A DNA stretch of 64,000 bases from NCBI RefSeq assembly GCF_000565175.1, contig NZ_CP006681.1, positions 372,001-436,000 of the forward strand, in the 5' to 3' direction. The notes below the pieces were generated by a model. That model was not told the origin of the DNA and searched no databases. It saw only the letters and a program-made list of their open reading frames with translations. Position 1 is the first letter of the stretch. Every line of letters starts with the position of its first letter. Both the position numbers and the translations under genes were made by a program. Below, one piece after another: positions 18,447 to 29,472 of the stretch. The DNA is from Spiroplasma culicicola AES-1 (lineage in GTDB: Bacteria; Bacillota_I; Bacilli_A; Mycoplasmatales; Mycoplasmataceae).

Positions 18447-19739
18447 ATGAAATTCGTAGATTTAGCATATTTTAATATTAAATCTGGAAAAGGTGGCGAT
18501 GGGGCCGTCTCTTTTCGTCATGAATTATATGTTGCTAATGGAGGTCCAAATGGTGGTGATGGTGGAAAAGGTGGCGATGTTATTTTCGTTGCTGATGAAG
18601 GAAAATCTTCACTTTTAGACTTAAAATTGCAAAAATTTTATACAGCACAAGATGGTTTTAAAGGTGACATTAAAAACATGCACGGAAAAAATGGAAAAGA
18701 TACTTACATTAAAGTACCTGTTGGAACTGTATTATTTAATGCCGATACTGATGAACTATTGGCAGATTTTACAGATAATGATCAAGAAAAAATTTTAGCT
18801 TTAGGTGGAAAAGGTGGAAGAGGAAATGCAAGATTTGCAAACTCACGAAATAAAGCCCCAACTATTTTTGAAGCAGGAGACCCTGGACAAGAAATAAATA
18901 TTAAAGCAGAGTTAAAAGTTTTAGCAGATGTTGGATTTGTAGGATTGCCAAATGCAGGTAAATCAACTTTGTTGAGAGCTATTTCAAATTCTAAACCCCA
19001 AGTGGCAGATTATCCATTTACAACAATTAATCCCCAATTGGGAGTTTCAAGAGATAAGCAAGGAAGAACATTTACAGTTGCAGATTTACCTGGTTTGATT
19101 GAAGGCGCTAGTCTTGGAAAAGGCCTTGGTCACGAATTTTTACGCCATATTGAAAGATGTAAAATTATTTGTCACGTAATTGATATGTCTGGAAACTATG
19201 CAACTGAAGATGTTGTTGCAAATTACAATTTAATTCGCAAAGAATTATTAGACTACAATTTTAATCTTGATAAAAGAGTTGAAATTATTGTTGCAAATAA
19301 AATTGATATTGAAGAAGCACAAATTAATCTTTTATACTTTAAAGAACAATTTAAAGATAAAAAAATAATTGAAGTTTCTGGATTAACAAAAAACAATATT
19401 GATGCTCTATTATTAGAAATTGGAAGTCAATTAGAAAATGTCAAAGATGAACCACTGTGATTAATTGAAGACCAAGAAATTAGTGATTATAAAGTATATA
19501 CTTTTGAATCAGATCTTAAAGATGTTCAAGTTAGAAATCTTGGAAATGGTAGATGAAGTATTGAAGGAAATGATGTTTTAAAAGTTTATCAAAAAACACC
19601 AATTTCAACTCATGATAACTTATTACTATTTAATGAGAAATTAAAAACTCTTGGAGCATATGATATGTTAAGAGAAAAGGGAGCTCAACGTGGAGACGTT
19701 GTGAAAATCTTTGATATTGAATTAGAATGGATGGACTAA
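18447..19739 (+). CDS. obgE: GTPase ObgE/CgtA
   Basis: A 430-residue protein with the three Obg parts. The glycine-rich Obg fold covers residues 1-158 (NGGPNGGDGGKGGDV and LGGKGGRGNARFA). The GTPase domain has Walker A GLPNAGKST near 167, DLPGLIEG as switch region and NKID as guanine specificity motif. The C-terminal OCT domain covers about 350-430. Obg assists late 50S assembly and senses GTP/ppGpp. AGGTGATTAA is the ribosome site. One Trp is written TGG, several as TGA. nadE follows one base later. Confidence 0.97.
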
Positions 19740-19740
19740 T

Positions 19741-20466
19741 ATGGAATTGAAAGAATATTTAGATTATTTAGTTGAATGATTACGTGAAGAAGTTAAAAAA
19801 GCTAATCAAAAAGGAGTAATTGTTGGAATAAGTGGAGGAATTGATTCTGCACTTGTAGCTGCTCTTGCAAAAAAAGCATTTCCAAATGATTATTTAACTG
19901 TATGAATGCCTTGTCAATCAAGTCAATTAGACGAAGAATGCAAAGAAGATTTAATTGAGGCATTTGATTTAAAAAATGTAACAGTTGATTTAAAAGAACC
20001 ATTTGAAGTTTTAAAACAAAGCTTGAATAATTCTCAAATTCAACAATCAGATCTTGCTCTTGCAAATAGTAAAGCAAGATTGAGAATGACCACACTTTAT
20101 TCAATGGCACAAACTCATAATTATTTAGTTTTAGGAACAGACAATGCTGATGAATGACATATTGGTTACTTTACTAAATTTGGGGATGGAGGAGTTGATT
20201 TACTTCCAATTGTACATTTACTAAAACGTGAAGTAAGAGAAGGCGCTAAATTTTTAGGAGTTCCCGATTCAATTATAAATCGTGCTCCAACTGCAAGTTT
20301 ATGAGAAAACCAAACTGATGAAGCAGAAATTGGATTTGGATATGACTTAATTGATGATTATTTAGCTGGAAAACCAGTTGAAAATAATGTTAAAGAACGA
20401 GTTGATTATTTACACAAAATCTCACAACACAAAAGAAATGGCGCACCAATGCCTAATAAAAAGTAA
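19741..20466 (+). CDS. nadE: NH3-dependent NAD synthetase
   Basis: A 241-residue protein that amidates nicotinic acid adenine dinucleotide to NAD with ATP and ammonia. The PP-loop is [10 protein letters not shown] (about 33-42), with [20 protein letters not shown] and the lysine-containing HKRNGAP end. There is no glutaminase domain, so free ammonia is the donor. It has no own ribosome site beyond the end of obgE and depends on coupling. A nicotinamidase-like gene at 63305 could feed the same route. A terminator begins at its stop codon. Confidence 0.96.
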
Positions 20467-20489
20467 GCAGTTTTTTAAACTGCTTTTTA
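20465..20489 (+). terminator. Terminator of the obgE-nadE operon
   Basis: AAGCAGTTT pairs with AAACTGCTT around TTT, followed by T residues. It overlaps the nadE stop codon. Confidence 0.85.
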
Positions 20490-20502
20490 ATTTAAAAATT
20501 TA

Positions 20503-20530
20503 TTGACTATATCTTATGTATAATTATGAT
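20503..20530 (+). promoter_or_regulatory. Promoter of the 20550 membrane protein gene
   Basis: TTGACT (20503-20508) and TATGAT (20525-20530) are 16 bases apart. The predicted start point near 20537 excludes the earlier GTG at 20532 as start codon. Confidence 0.6.
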
Positions 20531-20549
20531 AGTGGAACGTGGTGATATT

Positions 20550-21227
20550 GTGGATACTAAAATTAAATTAAAATGAAAATTTAATGGTCATTTTTTCAAA
20601 ACTTTATTAACTATTTTTGGTTTTGGAATATTCTTTTCACTAGTGTATTCATCACTTTATTCAAATTTAATTAGAAACAGTCTTGCAAGTTCAATTATTT
20701 TATTTTGAGCTTATTGACGTATTTTATTTATTACATTTAGTTTACATTTAATAGGGTGAGTTTTTAAATTTGGAGTTAAAAATAAGAATAAACGTTTTGA
20801 AATTATAAGGAAGAATTTATTCTTCTTTGCATGTGTTTTTATTTTGTTTTTAAGTGCATATAATCCAAATGTTCAAAATTATAAACAATTTAATTTCTTA
20901 TCAATTATTTTATTTTCAATTGCAATTAGCAGTTATTTTTTAAATCGCTGAATTTATAAAAGATTTAATCAAATTAAGTGCATATATTGAAAAACTTTAT
21001 TTATTAAAACTTTAAAAAGAATTACAAAACAATATTTTTGAGCTGTTGCAAATAAAATTAATAATTTCTTAGTTAAAGTAAAGATTTTAACTAGAAAATC
21101 AATTAATTTCTTTGTTACCAATTATAAAAAGACAATTTTAATTAAACTTTCTCATGAAATTAAGGGTGATCTTGTTGATTATCAAAATAATTTCATTAAC
21201 AATAGCGATTTAGCAATTAGATCTTAA
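20550..21227 (+). CDS. Hypothetical multi-span membrane protein
   Basis: A 225-residue protein visible only when TGA is read as Trp (eight such codons). Hydrophobic spans lie at about 13-33, 43-70, 85-105 and 115-132, and the C-terminal 90 residues are basic and cytosolic. The start is a GTG at 20550 chosen because GGTGAT lies five bases ahead and the promoter at 20503 starts RNA downstream of the other GTG. No family is recognised. Its codon use is typical of the window, so it is not a recent arrival. Confidence 0.7.
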
Positions 21228-21769
21228 TAAAATCAAAACTAGTGAACGTTTAAATATTACTGTTTGTAGATAGTTAAAATTAAGAATAATTAAAATGTAC
21301 ATCCTTTTAAAATTTAAGACTTACTTTTGCAGTTATTTTTTAGAGCAATTCAAATAACTGATTCTTGCTATATAAAATTTAAACTTTGAATTGTAATAAA
21401 ATTTATCATTAAATTTTTACTTCAATAATAATTATTAAACTTACTAATTGCTAAATAAAACAAATATACTTTATTAAAAATTCCTTTTAGATAGATTACA
21501 AATCTTTGATTTTAAATAAATTAAGTTTTTAAACATACTCCCAATAAATGTTTGAAAATATATTTAAAATTCATATAATTTTTAACTCACATAATATTCT
21601 TTCTGCCAAAAGAATATTGACATTTATAATATAAAAAAATTAATAATATTTGAAACACAAACCTAGATTCTAAGTTTGTGTTTTTTTAATTTAAATCAAA
21701 ATAACGATTAAATTCTTTGACTAATTGTTGTTTTTATTAGATAATAAGAAAAATAAGGAGAAAACAACT
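21228..21769. other. 540-base non-coding stretch
   Basis: I see no gene on either strand, reading TGA as Trp. Base composition is more AT-rich than coding parts. It holds inverted repeats CAGTTATTT/AAATAACTG (21330-21360) and AATATTCTTT/AAAGAATATT (21593-21618), a TTGACA (21617-21622) without a clear -10, and a 14-bp terminator-like hairpin at 21653. It may be a decayed gene. Confidence 0.6.
21653..21689 (+). terminator. Terminator-like hairpin in the gap before the 21770 gene
   Basis: AAACACAAAC-C-TAG pairs with CTA-A-GTTTGTGTTT around ATT with one mismatch, followed by seven T. No gene ends just upstream, so it may close an unrecognised RNA. Confidence 0.65.
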
Positions 21770-22261
21770 ATGACAGAACAACAAGCAAATGGAATAAGCG
21801 AATTTATTGATCAGTTAAATGATGACATTGCTGATAAGATGTTTGAAGAATTAATTGCTGGGATGAGTTTATACTTTGCAGTAGTTATTTTTGGAGAAGA
21901 TATTGATACTGTTTTTGAAAATCCAGAAAACAAAGAAAAATCTACTCAAGAAAAGGCTAATTTAGTAAAGCAAGCAAACATTGGTAAAGAAGAAATTTAT
22001 GCAGCTTTAATGGGTGCATTAAAAGAAGAAAATGATGCAGAAGATTTTGCAGAAGATTGTGTACAATCAATTGCATTTAACCCAGAATATCCTCAAGAAA
22101 TCTTGAGTAAATTAGCTGAATTAGAAATTGAAGAATCTGATTTCTCTGCAAATTTAATTGTAACTTTCAAAGATCAATTTATTGATTTCTTTGTAAACGA
22201 CTTAGATGTAGAAGAATGAAAAGAAGACATAATTGAAGCACTTGTTGCTAGTTGAGAATAA
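21770..22261 (+). CDS. Hypothetical acidic protein, 163 residues
   Basis: A soluble, strongly acidic helical protein rich in Glu and Asp, with two TGA-coded Trp near the end (EEWKEDII, ASWE). No family is recognised. The ATG at 21770 is preferred because AAGGAG lies nine bases before it; the frame is open further upstream to 21725, but no ribosome site exists there. It stands alone between the non-coding gap and a terminator. Confidence 0.75.
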
Positions 22262-22290
22262 TTTCTTTTAAGAGATTATTTTTTTATTTT
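22257..22290 (+). terminator. Terminator after the acidic protein gene
   Basis: AATAATTTCTT pairs with AAGAGATTATT (one T-G pair), followed by a T run. It overlaps the stop codon. Confidence 0.75.
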
Positions 22291-22382
22291 TTTTAACTTT
22301 TAATCAACTTATGATAATATAGTAGTGATTGTAGATAGGGTAAATTTACAATTATGGGCTTAAATATAAAAAAGGTGATTAT

Positions 22383-22643
22383 ATGATGCTAACAGGATTT
22401 AAAGTTTTAGACATTACAATTGAACTTTGAGTAATACTTTTAGTTTTTGGACTAATAGCGCTTGTATCATTGACACTATATTTTTTAATTGTTTTAAAAA
22501 AAAATCAAAAGTTCGTGTTTGAAAAAGAAGAAGTAAATGCTTCTGATTTTAAAAGACTAGAAAAATTTGATCGTTTAAGAAATGATTTTGAAATTGAAAT
22601 TGCTTCAATCAAAAAACTACAAAAACAAGGGCATAAAAAATAG
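22383..22643 (+). CDS. Small single-span membrane protein
   Basis: An 86-residue protein. One hydrophobic helix covers about residues 12-40 (LWVILLVFGLIALVSLTLYFLI), followed by a basic then mixed-charge helical tail ending in lysines. AAAGGTGATT is the ribosome site; two ATG codons lie back to back at 22383 and 22386, and I use the first. The gene precedes a larger membrane protein by 36 bases, so both may form one envelope unit. No family is recognised. Confidence 0.7.
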
Positions 22644-22679
22644 TTTTTATATTTAACTCATAAAAAAAGGGGCATTTTT

Positions 22680-24203
22680 ATGAGTTTATTAAATGCGGTA
22701 AAACCGATTTTAAACAATAATGAACAAACAAATCAGCAAAACAATATGGCTGATAATTTTGGCGTTCCTGGACAAGTAAATTTCCAAAATTCAAATATGA
22801 ATCAAATGCAAAATGGTCAACAAATAAATGGACATTTTGATAATCCAACAGCAATGTATCAACAACAAATGATTGATGCAAAAAATAATCACATGAATCA
22901 ACCTTATAATAATGAGATGAATATGAATGTTCAAAATATGAATATGAATCAACCAGTATATCGTCCAAACTTGAATAAGCATAATTTTAGAAATAGTAAT
23001 CCAATGCCTGCAAATTATCAACAAGAAATAATTGATTTTGATAGTCCAAGACCAATTGACTATGGAAATTATGGATACCAAGCACCTCAACAACAAGCAT
23101 ATAACCAAAATTATAATCCAAACTATAATAATGATATGATTGCAAACCAATATGGACAACCTTCAGTTTATGAAGCAGCTCCTTTATATCAAATATATAA
23201 TCCATCAAATCAAATTGTTGAAAATGGATATAATAATTTTTCAAATCAAAATCAATTTTATGATGAACGTTATATGCAACAACAAGCTTATGGTTCACAA
23301 CAACAAGCTTATGGTCAAGGTTACAATAACCAATATAATAATTATCCAATGGCTCCAGCAAACAATTACAATGATTATGATAATTCAAATTATTCAAAAC
23401 GTTTTGCAAGAGCAAATCAGCTTCCAAAAGAAATTGCCAAAGAAGTTAGAAGTGAAAAACTACGTACAGCTTTAATGTTTTTCGTGGGTGCAATTGGAAT
23501 AATTGTAACTTCAATTATGTTAGCAGTTTACTATAAAGCAGGTGAAGGAGAGAAATATTTAGGTCTATCAGTTGATCAAGTAATGTATCCTTTCTTTTCA
23601 ATTCTATTTTTAATCATTACTACAGGTATTTTTGGGCTAGCATTAACAGATTATTCATTGCTATATTCAAATGTTAAAAAATATCAACGTGATTTATTAT
23701 ATGGACGCGAAAATGTACCATACTTTATCACAAGAAATTATCGTGCTTTAATTTCAAGAGGAATTTATATTAACTGAATTTGTTTTTCAACTTATATTAT
23801 TGGTGCAATTTGTTTGGGAATCTTATATGGCTTTCAAGCAATTTATGATAGTTATATTGAAAAAGGTGAAGAACCAGTTATTACATTCTTCTTTTGAAAA
23901 ATAGGAACTTTAAAATCATTTGAATCAGATATTACCGTTAATATCATTGTTTTATTTGTAACTTTAGGAGTTCATATTTTAAATATTGTTTCTTCAAGAA
24001 ATCGAAAAAATAATTTAATCGCCTATTATGGTTTTGAAGTAATTTCTACTGATGAAATTAACAAAATTAAGAAAAAAGCAAACACAAGATGTTTAATTAT
24101 TTTCTTTATTACTCTTGCAATTATTTTATTTGCAATTGTTATTCCTTGATTAATCATTAGAAAGAAAAAAGGACAGTCACTTAAACCATGAAAAGCAGAA
24201 TAA
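22680..24203 (+). CDS. Membrane protein with Asn/Gln/Tyr-rich N-terminal domain
   Basis: A 507-residue protein. Residues 1 to about 240 are low-complexity, dominated by Asn, Gln, Tyr, Met and Pro, with repeats such as QQQAYGSQQQAYG. This composition is typical of disordered, prion-like segments. Four to five hydrophobic spans follow (about 263-283, 300-322, 365-390, 410-440, 475-500). No catalytic motif is visible. The gene overlaps hemW by 16 bases. The tail faces either outside as a surface filament-like region or inside as a scaffold; the basic residues beside the first span suggest cytosolic. No family is recognised. Confidence 0.75.
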
Positions 24204-25297
24204 ATAATGATCGCAAAATTAATAGTTTATATGTTCACATTCCTTTTTGTGAACATATTTGCTTTTATTGTGATTTTGTCAAAGTAATTAAACCAAATAA
24301 AGAAGAATTAATTGATGAATATTTAGATAATTTAAAAGTTGAATTAGATCAATATGGAGATCAACTAAAAGCTATTAAATCAATTTATATTGGTGGGGGA
24401 ACTCCTTCTTGTTTGAATGAAACTCAAACAAGAAAAATGTGTGAAATTTTAAAACCTTATGTAAAGGAACACGATTTTGAATATTCAATTGAATTAAATC
24501 CTGAATCAATTACAGAAGAAAAATTAAAAATTTATCAAGAATATCATTTAAATCGATTAAGTATTGGTGTTCAAACTTTTAATAATAAATTATTAAAAAA
24601 AATTGGGCGAATTCATGACAATTCATTAGCAATTGAAAAATATCAATTGGCAAGAAAAGTTGGTTTCGACAATATTAGTATTGATTTAATGTATAACTTA
24701 TTTGATCAAACTGGAAAAGATATTTATGTTGATTTAGAATATATTTCAAAATTAAAACCCGATCATATCTCTTGATATTCATTAATCATGAAAGAAGATT
24801 CAATTTGAGGTAAAAAGAACTTAAAAACACCTGGAAATGATGAATTATTTGATGATATTGTTAATGAAGGATTAGAAAAATTGGGCTATCAACGTTATGA
24901 AATCTCAAATTATTGTTTAGATAATAAATATTCACGTCACAATATGACTTATTGAGATAATTCATTATTTGCAGGAGTTGGAGTTGGAGCTGCTGGATTT
25001 GAATTTAAAGATGGATTTTATTTCACAACTTTAAATAAAGGTAATGTTGAAAAATATCAAAAACAATACACTCAGCTTTCACAAGAAGATTATTATTTTC
25101 AAATAATTATGATGAGTCTAAGGACAATTCAAGGTTTAGATTTAAGTAATCCATATAATCAAGAAATCTATGAATTTTATCGTGAAAAAATTGATGCAGA
25201 AATAAAAAGAGAACTACTAGAAGTGAAAGAAAATCACTTAAAAGCAACACCGAGAGGATTAAACATTCTTAATGAGATCTTGGTTAACTTATTGTAG
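24188..25297 (+). CDS. hemW: Radical SAM protein HemW-like
   Basis: A 369-residue protein. The iron-sulfur cluster motif is C21-x3-C25-x2-C28 (CEHICFYC), followed by GGGTPS, the SAM-binding glycine stretch, and the LNPES and RLSIGVQTF segments of the HemN/HemW group. HemW binds haem and passes it on rather than oxidising coproporphyrinogen; with no other haem genes visible, its role in a mollicute is unclear. It begins inside the preceding gene. A 16-T tract directly follows its stop codon. Confidence 0.9.
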
Positions 25298-25313
25298 TTT
25301 TTTTTTTTTTTTT
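25298..25313 (+). repeat. Homopolymer of 16 T
   Basis: A run of 16 T begins at the base after the hemW stop and lies 48 bases before the next start codon. There is no hairpin before it, so it is not a normal terminator. Runs of this length slip during replication. Confidence 0.9.
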
Positions 25314-25360
25314 GTACAAAATCATATTTTTTGTGACGATAACAATATTAGGAGGAAAAT

Positions 25361-26110
25361 ATGGTTTTAAAAGAAAGAAAAATATCAAAGAATCAATCAT
25401 CAATTTGAATTATTGATCAAATCAAAAAAATTGATTTTGGTTTAGACCAGATCTTTAATTTAGATATTAATGTTCAAACTGTGATTGCAAAACAATATTT
25501 AAAGTTAATAACTTCAAGTATTGTTAATATGTGTTTTAAAAAATTAATTAAATCAATTTATCTTCAATTTAATGATAATTTTGTTTTACTTCAATTAATT
25601 TATAAAATTAAGCAATTAACTCAACTTTTATATGAAAAACGCCAAAAACATATTTTTGGTTACAGTGAATTAATGCAAATAAAAGTATTAATACATGTTT
25701 TTTTGAATCAAATTAGATATGATGCCAATATTTGACTAAATTTAAATAAAAAAGATACAAAAAAATTATATAAAAAACCAATATTACATTGAAATGTAGC
25801 CATTTTATTAATTGATTTTGATATTTTAATAGATAGTGGTTTACAGTTTAATGTTGAACAAAAACAAATTCTTAAATCTATTTTTACAATTAAAAAAGAG
25901 GATACCTTTGATGAAATTAAACTCAAATTACAACTAGTCAAAAATAATTATTTACCTTTAAGAATGTTTGCTTTAGAAAAAGAAGTTTTAAAAACTGTTA
26001 AAAATCCAAGAGTTAAAAAATACCGTTTTGATCAAATTTTGCATTCAACATTATTTCAAATGATAGCTATTTTTATGCGTCAAAACTTAAGAAAAAGACT
26101 AGCAAATTAA
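25361..26110 (+). CDS. Hypothetical protein, 249 residues
   Basis: A basic (Lys, Ile, Leu-rich) soluble helical protein with no recognised motif. AGGAGGAAAAT lies directly before the ATG, one of the best ribosome sites in the window. TGA-coded Trp occurs at three places, and the frame is open throughout. It stands between the 16-T tract and a terminator, just ahead of clpB. No function is proposed. Confidence 0.72.
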
Positions 26111-26132
26111 CCCTTTTTGGGTTATTTTTTTT
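26108..26132 (+). terminator. Terminator before clpB
   Basis: AACCC pairs with GGGTT around five T, followed by an eight-T run. It overlaps the stop codon of the preceding gene. Confidence 0.7.
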
Positions 26133-26150
26133 GTAAAAAAATTAAAAAAA

Positions 26151-26177
26151 TTAGCACTTATGTATTGACATTGCTAA
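26151..26177 (+). promoter_or_regulatory. CIRCE-like operator 1 of clpB (imperfect)
   Basis: TTAGCACTT, nine bases, then CATTGCTAA. The left arm is near-perfect, while the right arm is weakened. It contains the probable -35 TTGACA (26165-26170) of clpB; TAAGAT (26187-26192) is the -10. Confidence 0.75.
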
Positions 26178-26200
26178 TTTAAGTTGTAAGATATTAATGT

Positions 26201-26227
26201 TTAGCAATTGAATAGATAGAGTGCTAA
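26201..26227 (+). promoter_or_regulatory. CIRCE operator 2 of clpB
   Basis: TTAGCAATT, nine bases, then a perfect GAGTGCTAA. It sits exactly 50 bases after the first copy, downstream of the -10, just before the ribosome site. HrcA, encoded downstream, should bind it. Confidence 0.88.
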
Positions 26228-26242
26228 TCAGGAGGTATAATT

Positions 26243-28390
26243 ATGGACTTTACACAAAAACCAGACCCATTAAATGACCCAGAAATCCTTAATAAATACA
26301 CAAGGGATTTAACACAAGATGCCAAAGATGGAAAAATTGATCCAATTATTGGTAGAGATGATGAGATCATGAGGGTAATTAGAATTTTAAGTAGAAAAAC
26401 AAAAAATAATCCAGTATTAATTGGAGAACCAGGAGTTGGGAAAACAGCAATTGCAGAGGGACTAGCTCAAAGAATTATTAAAGGAGACGTTCCTAGCGTT
26501 TTAAAAAATAAACGAATTTTAGAACTTGATATGGGAAGTGTTATGGCAGGTGCAAGTTTTTTAGGAGACTATGAAGCTAGAATTAAAGGAATTGTAAACG
26601 CAATTCAAAAGGAAAATGGAGAAATCATCTTATTTATTGATGAATTACATTTAATTGTTGGTGCAGGAAAAACTGGAAATGGGGGAGGAATGGATGTTTC
26701 TAACCTATTAAAACCTGCTTTAGCTAGAGGTGGATTAAAAGCGATTGGTGCAACAACTTTAAAAGAATATCGTGAATATATTGAAAAAGATGCAGCTCTT
26801 GAAAGAAGATTTCAAAAGGTTTATGTATCTGAACCCACAGTTGAAGAAACAATTTCAATTTTAAGAGGATTAAAAGAGAAATTTGAAACTTATCATGGAG
26901 TTAGAATTCACGATAATGCATTAGTTGCAGCTGCTCAATTGAGTGACCGCTATATTGCAGATCGTTTTTTACCAGATAAAGCGATTGATTTAGTTGATGA
27001 AGCCAGTGCTACTATTAAAACTGAATTGGCATCAGTGCCAACAGAACTAGACCAAATTAATAGAAAAGTTATGCAATTGGAAATTGAAAAAGCAGCTCTT
27101 TCTAAAGAAACTGATGAAAAATCAAAAGAAAGATTAAAAGCTAATGAACAAGAATTGCAAAAAATGAAAATTAAACAAAATGAATTAAATAGTGTTTGAG
27201 AACAAGAGAAAAAAGCACATGATAAAATTAATCAATTACGTTCAACAATGGATCAATTAAAAACAGAATTAGATCAAGCACAATTGGATGGAAAATATGA
27301 AAGAGCTGGAGAAATCCAATACTCATTATTACCAGTAATTGAAAAACAATTATCATCAGAAGCAAATAAAAATGATGAACAATTAATGTCAGAAGAAGTA
27401 AATGAACATGAAGTTGCTTCAATTATTGGTAAATGAACTGGTATTCCTGTTGAAAACTTAATGGAATCTGAAAAAGAAAGATTATTAGGAATTGAAACTA
27501 GTTTAAGAAAAATGGTTAAAGGTCAAAATGAAGCTATTGAAGTTGTAAGCGATGCTATTTTGAGAAGTCGAAGTGGAATTAAAGATCCCTCAAAACCAAT
27601 TGGAAGTTTCTTATTTTTAGGACCAACTGGGGTAGGAAAAACTGAAGTTGCTAGAAGTTTAGCAAAACAATTATTTAATAGTGAAAAGAAAATGATTCGT
27701 TTAGACATGAGTGAATTTATGGAAAAACAATCAGTTTCTAAATTAATTGGATCTCCTCCAGGATATGTTGGATATGAAGAAGGTGGAAGATTAACAGAAG
27801 CTGTTAGACGTTCACCATATTCAATTGTCTTATTTGATGAAGTTGAAAAAGCTCACCCTGATGTATTTAATGTTCTATTGCAAGTTTTAGATGATGGAAG
27901 AATTACAGATTCATTGGGAAAAACAATTGACTTTAAAAATACTATTATAATTATGACTTCAAATATTGCAGCTGATTACTTAATGACTACACCATCAGAA
28001 TTAATTGATGAAAAAGTTATTGAGCAACAACTAAAATCTCACTTTAGACCAGAGTTTTTAAATAGGATTGATAACATTGTGAGATTTAATCCATTATCAA
28101 AAGAAAATATTCGTGAAATTATTTTAAAAACTCTTGAGGAATTAAAACAAAGAGTTTTAGAGAACAATGAATATATTATCAATTTTACAGATGCTGCAAT
28201 TGAAAAAATTATGGATGAAGGCTATGATCGTGAATATGGAGCAAGACCAATTAAACGCTATATTGAAAAAAATATTGAGACAGTTATTGCTCGAGCAATT
28301 GTGGGAAATGAAATTGAACCAAAAAGAAACTATGTATTAGATGTTCAAGAAAATCGTTTTGTGTTAACAACCTCTAAAAAATTAAATTAG
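26243..28390 (+). CDS. clpB: ATP-dependent disaggregase ClpB (no N-terminal domain)
   Basis: A 715-residue AAA+ chaperone that threads aggregated protein with DnaK help. It starts only about 35 residues before the first ATPase domain, so the roughly 150-residue N-domain of full ClpB is absent. NBD1 has Walker A GEPGVGKT, the middle coiled-coil domain covers about 290-400, and NBD2 has GPTGVGKT and the Walker [13 protein letters not shown]. No ClpP-binding loop is evident. AGGAGGT is the ribosome site. Two CIRCE operators overlap its promoter. Short ClpB of this size is normal in mollicutes. Confidence 0.96.
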
Positions 28391-28413
28391 CACTTGCATA
28401 ATATGAGTGCTAT
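28387..28413 (+). promoter_or_regulatory. CIRCE operator of hrcA, overlapping the clpB stop
   Basis: TTAGCACTT, nine bases, GAGTGCTAT. The first bases include the clpB TAG stop. TTGCAT (28394-28399) and TAAACT (28417-28422), 17 bases apart, fit a promoter that HrcA would block, making hrcA self-regulated and partly independent of clpB. Confidence 0.87.
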
Positions 28414-28449
28414 TGATAAACTTAAATTGGATTGATTAGGGAGGTCAAA

Positions 28450-29472
28450 ATGCTAAGTGAAAGACAACAAAGTATTCTTCAAGTAATCATTGAAGAATAC
28501 ATTAAAACAGCATCTCCAGTAGGTTCAAAACGAATTCAAGAAATGCTTGCAATTGAAGTATCATCTGCAACTATTAGAAATGAATCAGCATTTCTTGAAG
28601 AACAAGGTTTTTTAGAAAAAGCTCACACTTCTTCAGGAAGAGTTCCTTCAACTAAAGGTTATCGCTATTATGTTGATAATCTAATGAAGTCAAATGACAT
28701 TGAAGATGTCAAAACTCAGATTGAAGAGATTTTCAAAAAAAGAGGTTCAACCATCGATCAAATATTAGAACAAACTTCACATATCTTAAGTGAAATGACA
28801 AAATTGGCAACAATTGTTTCAAAAAATGAAACCAATGATGAAATTCTATTATCAAAAGTTGAATTAATATCTTTATCAAGTTCAAATGCTATTGTAATCT
28901 TTGTATTATCAAATGGTACAGTTGAAAATAAAGTCATGAATTTAGATAATGTGACTTTAGAAGAATTAAAAATTTCAATTGATTTATTTAATGAAAGACT
29001 TATTAATTCAAAAATTTCAGAAATAGAATTTAAATCACAAGCAATTGTACCAGTCTTAAAACAACAAGTTAAAAAATATGAGTTTGTATTACAAACATTT
29101 GTAAATGCACTACTTCATACAGGTTCTTCTCAATCAAAAACAAGTGGAATGAAGTATTTACTTGAAAATCCTGAATTCAATGATCCCAATAAAATTAGAA
29201 ATATTGTTGAATTCATTGAAAATGCTTCACCATTTGCTTGATTCAAATCACAATCAAACAAATCATCAAAAGCAGCTGTTGCTATTGGATTAGAAACAGG
29301 AATTGGCAATGATGATATTGCAGTTGTAGGTACAAACTTCCCCACAGAAGGTGGGGGAAAGGGAACTTTGGCACTTGTAGGACCAAAAAGAATCCAATAT
29401 GACAGAGTTTCTGATTTACTAGAATGAATCAGTCAAAAAATAGAAGAAAAATTTAACAAGGGGGAAGAATAA
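28450..29472 (+). CDS. hrcA: Heat-inducible transcription repressor HrcA
   Basis: A 340-residue repressor of chaperone genes. The N-terminal winged helix includes LQVIIEEYIKTASPVGSKRI and SSATIRNE, the DNA-contact helix, followed by TSSGRVPSTKGYRYYVD, the best-known family stretch. The GAF-like and C-terminal domains follow, with GPKRIQYDRV near the end. ATG at 28450 is chosen over the upstream ATG at 28432 because GGGAGGT lies six bases ahead and the promoter at 28394 starts RNA near 28430. It overlaps grpE by one base. Confidence 0.96.

Noticed and set aside
20532-20549. GTG at 20532 as start of the membrane protein gene
   Set aside because: It is upstream of the predicted transcription start and has no ribosome site; GTG 20550 has GGTGAT.
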